This document shows positions 1 through 4,797 of a DNA stretch of 7,584 bases, one piece after another (positions within the stretch are counted from its first letter, which is position 1; each line of letters opens with the position of its first letter). The notes under the pieces are model-generated. The model ran no database searches and was not told the DNA's origin. It saw only the letters and a list, made by a program, of their open reading frames with translations. Origin of the DNA: Eggerthella sp. CAG:209 (GTDB lineage: Bacteria; Actinomycetota; Coriobacteriia; Coriobacteriales; Eggerthellaceae). The stretch lies in contig FR884638.1 of assembly GCA_000436075.1 (NCBI GenBank), positions 5,210-12,793 of the forward strand, written 5' to 3'. Position numbers and translations under genes: made by a program.

Positions 1-31
1 CCCGCCGACTGGCAGCAGCGGGCGGGGCTTT
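1..31 (+). terminator. Probable terminator cut by the window edge
   Basis: CCCGCC at 1-6 is the reverse complement of GGCGGG at 21-26. The right arm continues as GGGGCTTT, which suggests that the left arm extends beyond the window as (AAA)GCC. This is the usual shape of a Rho-independent terminator of a plus-strand gene lying to the left. Only three T residues follow and half of the stem base is out of sight, so the call is tentative. Confidence 0.35.
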
Positions 32-107
32 CGCGGCGGTAAACGGCTTGTATGGTGGTCATTGCGTTTGGTTTGAGGGGCGCAGGTGGGCAATTTGTCC
101 CAAGATG

Positions 108-183
108 ACCGATATTCGGTGGAAATCCGCATCGATTTCTGGGTAAAATCGCAACTTTTCGGAAAAAAATACCCAATCCCGAA
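108..183. other. Cluster of inverted repeats upstream of the CoA-transferase
   Basis: Four inverted repeats are packed into 76 bp: ACCGA/TCGGT (108-112, 116-120), GAAATC/GATTTC (122-127, 134-139), TGGGTA/TACCCA (140-145, 170-175) and TTCGG/CCGAA (158-162, 179-183). The last two interleave, so their hairpins could not form together. No run of T follows any of them, so they do not look like terminators. They could be a structured leader of the CoA-transferase mRNA or a dispersed chromosomal repeat. The rest of 1-327 holds no supported gene: 32-107 shows nothing clear, and 184-310 shows no convincing promoter, although the transcription start of the next gene must lie somewhere upstream of 311. 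Confidence 0.35.
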
Positions 184-327
184 TTACTGACCGTCCCAAC
201 AGGAACCAAGGATACCGATACTGAATAAGGTAATGTTATTTGCCTTGAGTGCAGCGTGCGCGGTCTTCCGACAGCTTTCACAAGGTGAATTTCATGGGTT
301 TGTGATAATGGAAGGAGAACAGTCTGT

Positions 328-1641
328 ATGTCCACTACAGATAAACTCAACGGCTTCGGCCCTCTCGCAGGCGTCAAAGTTGTAGAACTCTGCGAATGGG
401 TTGCCGCTCCTGCTGCAGTACGCTGCCTGTCCGAAATGGGCGCTACCGTCATCAAGACCGAGCCCCTGCACGGCGACGCTCAGCGCACCCAGGGTCCTGG
501 CTTCGGTTGCGAAAAGAACGACTACGAAGATCCTACGTTCGACCTGAACAACACGAACAAGGACCTCGTTGCCATCAACCTCAAGGACGAGGACGGCATG
601 AAGTTCATGAAGAAGCTTCTTGCCGATGCTGACGTTTTCGTTGTAAACCTGCGCGACAAGGCTTTGAAGAAGCTTGGCCTCGACTGGGAAACCATCCATG
701 CTGAGTTCCCTCACCTGATCTGGGCTCAGATGCGCGGCTATGGCGAATTCGGCCCCGAGAAGGATTCTCCTGGTTATGACGCAGTATGCTGGGCTGCTCG
801 TGGTGGTGTTGCCAACGTTTTCCGTGAGAAGGATCAGTCTCCTGCTATCGCTCCTCAGGCATTCGGCGACAACAACGCTGCATGCATGCTGGCTGGCGGT
901 ATCTGCGCTGCTCTGTTCAACCGCACCCGTACCGGCGTGGGCGACAAGGTTGTAACCAACCTCTATGCTGCCGCCATCTTCGCATCCGACATCGGTATTT
1001 GCGCTCAGCAGTTCGGCGCTGACTATCCTAAGTCTCGCACCGACGTTCCTAACCCCTTCAACAACACTTATCGCACCTCTGACGACAAGTGGATTTACAT
1101 CTGCATGCCTCAGTACGACAAGTACTACGCAATGATGATGGAGCTCTTCGGCCGTCAGGATCAGGTAGACAACGTTGATACCCGTGACCTGTCTCACCTC
1201 AAGGCTTCCGGCAAGAACAAGGAAGTTATCGGCTGGCTCGAAGAGGCATTCGCAAAGCAGCCGTTCGAGTACTGGATGGAGCAGTTCCGCGAGCATCAGG
1301 TACCGGCCCAGAAGCTCTTCCGCTTCCCCGACATCCTGCGCGACGAAGAGGCTTACATCAACGACTCCCTGCGTACTGTTGAATACGACGAGTTCGGCAA
1401 GCATGCTCTGCCCATGACTCCGCTTCGCTTCGAGTCTGCTGGCGATCCTCCGGTTATCCTGGCAAAGCCCATCGGCTACCACACCAAGGAAATCATGGAG
1501 AAGTATGGTTACTCCGCAGAAGAAATTGCTGCTATCGAGGAAAAGGGCGGCGTAGGCATCTACCACGGCGAGCCTATCCCCGACACCATCTTCAAGTCCA
1601 AGCGCCAGGAGGCTGGCGACGCAGCTTGCACTTGGGAATAA
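328..1641 (+). CDS. Class III (CaiB/BaiF) CoA-transferase, FldA/HadA-like
   Basis: A 437-residue cytoplasmic enzyme expected to move CoA from an acyl-CoA donor to a free carboxylic acid. The N-terminal Rossmann-like part has the family signature around GVKVVELCEWVAAPAA (residues 15-30). Asp151 in SPGYDAV (148-153) aligns with the catalytic aspartate that forms the aspartyl-CoA thioester. NPFNNTYRTSDDKWIYICMP and the preceding DLNNTNKDLVAINLK recall clostridial FldA (phenyllactate) and HadA (2-hydroxyisocaproate) CoA-transferases more than formyl-CoA transferase. Length is normal for that group. The ATG is chosen because GAAGGAG lies at 311-317. The gene stands alone: no dehydratase or activator gene is nearby, so the substrate is open; a BaiF- or CaiB-like role is possible. 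Codon choice is markedly biased (AAG, AAC, GAC, CTC/CTG, GGC), unlike its neighbours, suggesting strong expression. Confidence 0.9.
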   Translation: MSTTDKLNGFGPLAGVKVVELCEWVAAPAAVRCLSEMGATVIKTEPLHGDAQRTQGPGFGCEKNDYEDPTFDLNNTNKDLVAINLKDEDGMKFMKKLLADADVFVVNLRDKALKKLGLDWETIHAEFPHLIWAQMRGYGEFGPEKDSPGYDAVCWAARGGVANVFREKDQSPAIAPQAFGDNNAACMLAGGICAALFNRTRTGVGDKVVTNLYAAAIFASDIGICAQQFGADYPKSRTDVPNPFNNTYRTSDDKWIYICMPQYDKYYAMMMELFGRQDQVDNVDTRDLSHLKASGKNKEVIGWLEEAFAKQPFEYWMEQFREHQVPAQKLFRFPDILRDEEAYINDSLRTVEYDEFGKHALPMTPLRFESAGDPPVILAKPIGYHTKEIMEKYGYSAEEIAAIEEKGGVGIYHGEPIPDTIFKSKRQEAGDAACTWE

Positions 1642-1663
1642 GCTGAATTCATAGTTGCTTATT

Positions 1664-1698
1664 AAGAAAGGCCACCTTCGGGTGGCCTTTCTTTTTTT
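1664..1698 (+). terminator. Rho-independent terminator of the CoA-transferase
   Basis: A perfect 13-bp stem (1664-1676 with 1681-1693) closes on the extra-stable tetraloop context C-TTCG-G (1677-1680), and the T-tract runs to 1698. It starts 22 bp after the CoA-transferase stop. Because an A-tract faces it on the other side and TTTCTT follows on the minus strand, it may also stop the convergent Gfo/Idh/MocA transcript. The 26-nt core at 1666-1691 recurs exactly at 4175-4200. Confidence 0.93.
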
Positions 1699-1722
1699 GA
1701 TGAGCTTTTCAAGCTTCAGCAT

Positions 1723-1758
1723 ATTGGCAAGAATCTGGAAAGCTCGATTCTCGCCAAT
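1723..1758 (-). other. 3'-end hairpin at the Gfo/Idh/MocA stop codon
   Basis: Arms 1723-1735 and 1746-1758 are complementary over 13 positions with one exception, which on the minus-strand RNA is a G-U pair and so still pairs. The loop is 10 nt (1736-1745). The stem takes in one base of the stop codon at 1758-1760. No run of U follows on the minus strand, so it is not a full intrinsic terminator on its own. It may protect the mRNA 3' end, with actual termination at the bidirectional hairpin 1664-1698. Confidence 0.5.
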
Positions 1759-2813
1759 TAACGAATTTCAACAATTTTGCCGGATTTCGCCGATTCGATG
1801 GTCGCATTAATAACCTTAAGAGAGGCAAGCCCCTGCTCTCCGGTGCAGCGTGGGGTGCTGGCTCTTCCGGCGCACAGATCGATGAAATGCAGTATTTCCG
1901 ATTCCATAGGATTGTTTGGCTCGACGCTGAATACTTCCTTCTCGAGTGGGTGTCGCCAGCCATATTCTTCGTCTTTGTCGGATGGGTAATGATAGAAGGT
2001 CATGGACGGGAATCCGAATGAGCCCTTTGTGCCGAAAATATGCATCGAATCTGGGCCAAGCTCCTGTGCCCACTGTTCGTTTTCCCCTGCTAGTAAGTCG
2101 TAATTCCACGGAGAGGGCGTGCCGTCTGATATGAAGTACGTTGCGGTAGCGCCTCCCTCGAACTCGAACAGGGCCGACACGGAATCTTCTGCATTGTAGC
2201 CTCTAATAGTGTTGCGCTTTGCGGCATATACCCTTGTAGCCTTCATGTTCAAGACGTTGTTCAAATCGTCGAGGTCGTGAATGGCGTTGACCGGCAAGAT
2301 GGCCCCCTCGGGCTCTTTATGCCATTCTGCATCCCAGTAGTGCTTTTCTTTTGCGATCGCAAAACTGCTCTGGATGCCAATGATGTCTCCAAGTTTCCCT
2401 GTTGCGAGGAACTCCTTGAGAAAGAGAAACAAGTTCGAAGAGCGACGGTGATGGCCGATTAAGAGTGTCGCGTTGTGTTCGTTGCAGCAATCGATTATCG
2501 CTTGACCTTCTTCCGGCGTGTTGGCGATGGGCTTTTCAAGGAGAATATTCTTTATACCAGCCTCGCAGCAGGCTTTTGTTGCGGAAAGATGGAGGCTGTT
2601 TGGAAGGGCGATAGCCACTCCGTCGAGCGTCTCGTTTGCAAGAAGATCGTTGTAGTCTTCATAGAGCTTTGCTCCAACTTCGCTCGCCACATCGATTGCT
2701 TGTTGGCCAAATCCTGCGACTGCCGTTAGTTCGACTTCATCGTTTTCCTTGAAAAGGCGAGCGATTCGTGCACCCTGGTTTAAACCGAGTACAGCCATTT
2801 TGATTTTGCTCAT
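1758..2813 (-). CDS. Gfo/Idh/MocA family NAD(P)-dependent oxidoreductase
   Basis: A 351-residue soluble dehydrogenase, normal length for the family, which oxidises or reduces sugars, cyclitols and related hydroxy compounds. The N-terminal Rossmann fold begins MAVLGLNQGARIARLF (6-21), with GLNQGA replacing the usual GxGxxG. LLEKP (91-95) carries the conserved lysine of the EKP motif (Lys94). IGHHRR (119-124) and the C-terminal GEQGLASLKVINATIESA (325-342) are typical of the family. NAIHDLD (176-182) occupies the place of the catalytic DxxxH segment, with His179 and Asp180. The ATG at 2813-2811 follows an AGGGGGAG ribosome site at very short spacing. It is divergent from the YdiB-like gene, so a shared pathway is plausible. 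The substrate cannot be read from sequence; inositol, sugar-acid or shikimate-derived substrates are all possible. Confidence 0.88.
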   Translation of the reverse strand: MSKIKMAVLGLNQGARIARLFKENDEVELTAVAGFGQQAIDVASEVGAKLYEDYNDLLANETLDGVAIALPNSLHLSATKACCEAGIKNILLEKPIANTPEEGQAIIDCCNEHNATLLIGHHRRSSNLFLFLKEFLATGKLGDIIGIQSSFAIAKEKHYWDAEWHKEPEGAILPVNAIHDLDDLNNVLNMKATRVYAAKRNTIRGYNAEDSVSALFEFEGGATATYFISDGTPSPWNYDLLAGENEQWAQELGPDSMHIFGTKGSFGFPSMTFYHYPSDKDEEYGWRHPLEKEVFSVEPNNPMESEILHFIDLCAGRASTPRCTGEQGLASLKVINATIESAKSGKIVEIR

Positions 2814-2817
2814 AACT

Positions 2818-2864
2818 CCCCCTATATGTTGGCTATGTGATCCCCTGTGCTTAGGATAGGGGGG
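2818..2864 (-). promoter_or_regulatory. Possible RBS-sequestering leader of the Gfo/Idh/MocA gene
   Basis: In the minus-strand mRNA the ribosome site TAGGGGG (2824-2818) is the exact complement of an upstream CCCCCTA (2863-2857). Between them AGGGG (2846-2842) can pair with the same upstream element, giving a competing hairpin with an 11-nt loop. The two structures exclude each other: one hides the ribosome site and one frees it. This pairing is seen directly in the sequence; that it regulates translation is inference. No known riboswitch class is recognised. Confidence 0.35.
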
Positions 2865-2876
2865 ACGACAGGTACA

Positions 2877-2922
2877 AACCAGTAAATACTGTTTATTAAA
2901 TATTGAGAAACATAATAAGCAA
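2877..2922 (-). promoter_or_regulatory. Putative promoter and overlapping operator of the Gfo/Idh/MocA gene
   Basis: On the minus strand TTGCTT (2922-2917) and TTAATA (2899-2894) are separated by 17 bp, an acceptable sigma-70-type pair. The predicted start, near 2887, falls in a near-palindrome at 2877-2894. Its perfect core is CAGTAAATACTG (2880-2891), and pairing continues at the outer positions with one mismatch. A repressor bound there would cover the start site. No regulator gene for it lies in the window. Confidence 0.35.
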
Positions 2923-3181
2923 TAGCCGATGGATGGGATGATATGGGGAAATAGTTATAGTTGCAGGATTGCCCCTAATGTTCGAATTGGGTAATAACGA
3001 ATTAATCTATGCTGCCGAAGATTCATTTCGCTCATCTCCTGTTGTGCGCAAATGGAGCTCGACCGTCCATTGTTGCCTAGCTTCTCATTTTTGCAATGGA
3101 GGTTTTCCCTGATATCCAATTTGTAAGGGGATAGTTTGACGCTGAAAAGAATTGTTCTGTTCCGAAATGACTATTTTGCTC

Positions 3182-3221
3182 TTGGAATTGGAAACAATTC
3201 GCATGGCTACTATATTTGAGG
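3182..3221 (+). promoter_or_regulatory. Putative promoter with operator-like inverted repeat, YdiB-like gene
   Basis: TTGGAA (3188-3193) and TATATT (3211-3216) lie 17 bp apart and would start transcription near 3223, leaving a leader of about 60 nt. The -35 box sits inside the inverted repeat GAATTG-GAAA-CAATTC (3185-3200). GAATTG also occurs at 2984-2989 and 3149-3154 in the same divergent region. The overlap fits a repressor or activator site. The remainder of 2925-3180 shows AT-rich DNA without a supported gene. Confidence 0.35.
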
Positions 3222-3286
3222 TAGGGAGAAGATTAACGTGAACAGTACCAGCAGACGTTTATCTTATTAATTTAAGGAGGGCGATC

Positions 3287-4156
3287 ATGGGGATTGATTT
3301 GACTGTTTCAGGGGAAACAAAGCTGACGGGTCTCGTCGGTGGGTCGGGGATTACCAGTTCTTTTTCCCCGCGTATGCACACTGCTTCTTTTGCTGAGGTT
3401 GGTGTTGACGCGGTGTATTTGAGCTTTCCGATCACACCAGAAATGCTTGGTGACGTTGTGCGCGGGCTTCAGGATATTGCCGTTGGATACAACGTAACGA
3501 TGCCGTACAAAACCTATATCTGTGAACTTCTTGATGGGCTTTCTCCCGCTGCAAGGCTTATGGGCGCTGTAAATACCGTTGTTGTCAAGGATGGAAAATC
3601 GTACGGTCATAATACCGATGGTGCTGGTTTCAGCGAAAACCTCCGTCTGCATGGGTTCGATCCTTCTGGGAAAAAGGTGACGATCGTTGGCGCTGGTGGG
3701 GCTGGTTCTGCTGTTTCAACCCAACTTGCCCTTGATGGAGCTGCCTCGATTTCAATTTTCAACATACGTGATGAGTTTTGGGACAAAACCATAACCCGCA
3801 TTGAGTCGCTTACAAAAGAGACGGGGGTAAAAGTTACTCTGAGCGATCTTGCCGAGAGGGATCATCTTGCTTCCTCCATTGCGGATTCCGACTTGTTTGT
3901 TAATGCGACTCGTGTTGGTGCTGGCGACTTGATTGATCAATGCGTGATCGACGAAGACATGCTCCATGAAGGTCTTACCGTTGCCGACACGGTTTACAAC
4001 CCTGTTGAATCGAAGCTGATCAAGATGGCGAAAGCTCATGGTCTTGCGGCATATGGCGGCTTGGGCATGCTTCTTCAGCAAGCTGCTCTTGCTGAGAAGA
4101 TCTGGTTTGGAACAGATATGCCCATTGAACTTATTCAAGAAAAACTGTTCTCGTAA
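3287..4156 (+). CDS. Shikimate/quinate 5-dehydrogenase, YdiB/AroE family
   Basis: A 289-residue cytoplasmic NAD(P)-dependent dehydrogenase acting on shikimate, quinate or a close analogue. The substrate domain has the SxS pair (Ser25, Ser27), NVTMPYK (69-75) with catalytic Lys75, GAVNT (93-97) and HNTDG (108-112) with catalytic Asp111. The cofactor domain has the glycine loop GAGGAG (135-140). FNIRDEF (158-164) closely matches the NRRDEF of E. coli YdiB rather than the NRT motif of AroE, but Ile160 replaces the first Arg. GLGMLLQQAA (258-267) carries the conserved Gln265. A strong AAGGAGG at 3274-3280 fixes the ATG. No other aro gene adjoins it, and it faces a Gfo/Idh/MocA gene, so a catabolic role seems more likely than chorismate synthesis. 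It could still be the biosynthetic AroE of this genome. Confidence 0.88.
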   Translation: MGIDLTVSGETKLTGLVGGSGITSSFSPRMHTASFAEVGVDAVYLSFPITPEMLGDVVRGLQDIAVGYNVTMPYKTYICELLDGLSPAARLMGAVNTVVVKDGKSYGHNTDGAGFSENLRLHGFDPSGKKVTIVGAGGAGSAVSTQLALDGAASISIFNIRDEFWDKTITRIESLTKETGVKVTLSDLAERDHLASSIADSDLFVNATRVGAGDLIDQCVIDEDMLHEGLTVADTVYNPVESKLIKMAKAHGLAAYGGLGMLLQQAALAEKIWFGTDMPIELIQEKLFS

Positions 4157-4174
4157 CGTGCCTCTCTTCTCCTC

Positions 4175-4206
4175 GAAAGGCCACCTTCGGGTGGCCTTTC
4201 TTTTTT
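4175..4206 (+). terminator. Rho-independent terminator of the YdiB-like gene
   Basis: An 11-bp perfect stem (4175-4185 with 4190-4200) closes on TTCG (4186-4189) and is followed by six T residues. It lies 18 bp after the dehydrogenase stop and isolates that gene from the MarR operon. Its 26-nt hairpin is identical to that at 1666-1691. Confidence 0.93.
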
Positions 4207-4233
4207 GTGTCGAGAAGATGACGAAAGAACGTT

Positions 4234-4295
4234 TTGAATAAAGTCCGTGTTCGGACTAACTATACTGCTCTTCTAAGATAGTCCGACATCGGACG
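4234..4295 (+). promoter_or_regulatory. Promoter and paired MarR operators
   Basis: Two near-identical palindromes, AGTCCGTGTTCGGACT (4242-4257) and AGTCCGACATCGGACG (4280-4295), each have AGTCCG/CGGAC arms and a 4-nt centre. Their centres are 38 bp apart. Between them lie two -10-like hexamers, TATACT (4261-4266) and TAAGAT (4274-4279). TTGAAT (4234-4239) is a possible -35, but its spacing to TATACT is long, so the exact promoter is unsure. One palindrome covers the -35 region and the other lies between the -10 and the ribosome site (GAAAGG, 4295-4300). That layout is typical of a MarR protein repressing its own operon. Confidence 0.75.
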
Positions 4296-4306
4296 AAAGG
4301 AACAGA

Positions 4307-4795
4307 GTGGACGCTGAAAACAAAAGCGAAGAAAGCGTGATGGATTTTTTCACGCCTCTTCTTGCTCGGTTTGACAAAATCTATTATGACCTGGCTAAAC
4401 GCCACGGTGAATCCTACTTTGGCATGTGGGTGCTTGAAGAAATTGGAGATAAGCCAGAAGGGGTAACCCAAAAACAGTTGTGCGAGATTTTGTACTCGCC
4501 CAAGCAAACGGTGAATTCTCTCATTGCGTCCTATGTGCGCCGTGGTTTGGTGGAAACAAAGCCCAATAGCAGCGACGGAAGAAGCAAGCTCCATGTGCTT
4601 ACTGCGGCGGGCAAGGAAAAGCTCGATGCAATTCGCCGCGATGAGCGCATGCTCGGAATCTATTCGTTGGATGGAGTGAGCAGGGAAGAACTCGACCAGG
4701 TGCGAAGGGTTTTGTGCGGTATTGCCGATCGTTGCACTCAGGGAATTGCGTTTCTTAACGCCAATGAGCCCTTTCCTTGGGAAGGCGGGGAATAG
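4307..4795 (+). CDS. MarR family transcriptional regulator
   Basis: A 162-residue dimeric winged-helix DNA-binding protein. Helices at about 12-45 should form part of the dimer interface. GVTQKQLCEILYSPKQTVNS (52-71) is the helix-turn-helix region, with the recognition helix from about 64 to 76. SSDGRSKLHVLTAAGKEKL (88-106) is the wing, with the family's conserved Asp90 and Arg92. A C-terminal helix returns to the dimer interface. The start is GTG, six bases after GAAAGG (4295-4300); an in-frame ATG at residue 12 would cut into the first helix and has a poorer ribosome site. Two palindromes just upstream are its likely targets. The MFS gene starts two bases after its stop, so the two are cotranscribed. 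The probable role is repression of the pump, released when a small toxic ligand binds. Confidence 0.9.
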   Translation: MDAENKSEESVMDFFTPLLARFDKIYYDLAKRHGESYFGMWVLEEIGDKPEGVTQKQLCEILYSPKQTVNSLIASYVRRGLVETKPNSSDGRSKLHVLTAAGKEKLDAIRRDERMLGIYSLDGVSREELDQVRRVLCGIADRCTQGIAFLNANEPFPWEGGE

Positions 4796-4797
4796 GC

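Noticed and set aside
3..146. Plus-strand open frame from the left edge ending in TAA at 144-146, and an overlapping minus-strand frame from an ATG at 132-130
   Set aside because: The frames contradict each other, neither has a ribosome site or recognisable motif, and the plus-strand one crosses the probable terminator and the inverted repeats. Chance open frames are the simpler reading.
304..309. GATAAT preceded by TG as an extended -10 for the CoA-transferase
   Set aside because: Transcription would begin at or beyond the ribosome binding site at 311-317, leaving it out of the mRNA.
292..1722. A 476-residue open frame antisense to the CoA-transferase
   Set aside because: It is a shadow of the strongly biased codons of the sense gene, has no ribosome site before its ATG, and would read straight through the terminator hairpin. 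The sense frame has full family motifs.
2955..3026. A 23-codon minus-strand frame (starting MNLRQHRLIR) with AGGAG nine bases upstream, possible leader peptide of the Gfo/Idh/MocA gene
   Set aside because: It lies upstream of the proposed promoter of that gene, has no stem-loop or regulatory codon run after it, and short frames with a passing AGGAG are common by chance.
4777..4797. Upstream TTG start for the MFS gene, adding seven residues
   Set aside because: There is no ribosome site before the TTG and it would overlap the MarR gene; the GTG at 4798 sits two bases after the MarR stop with a G-rich ribosome site.
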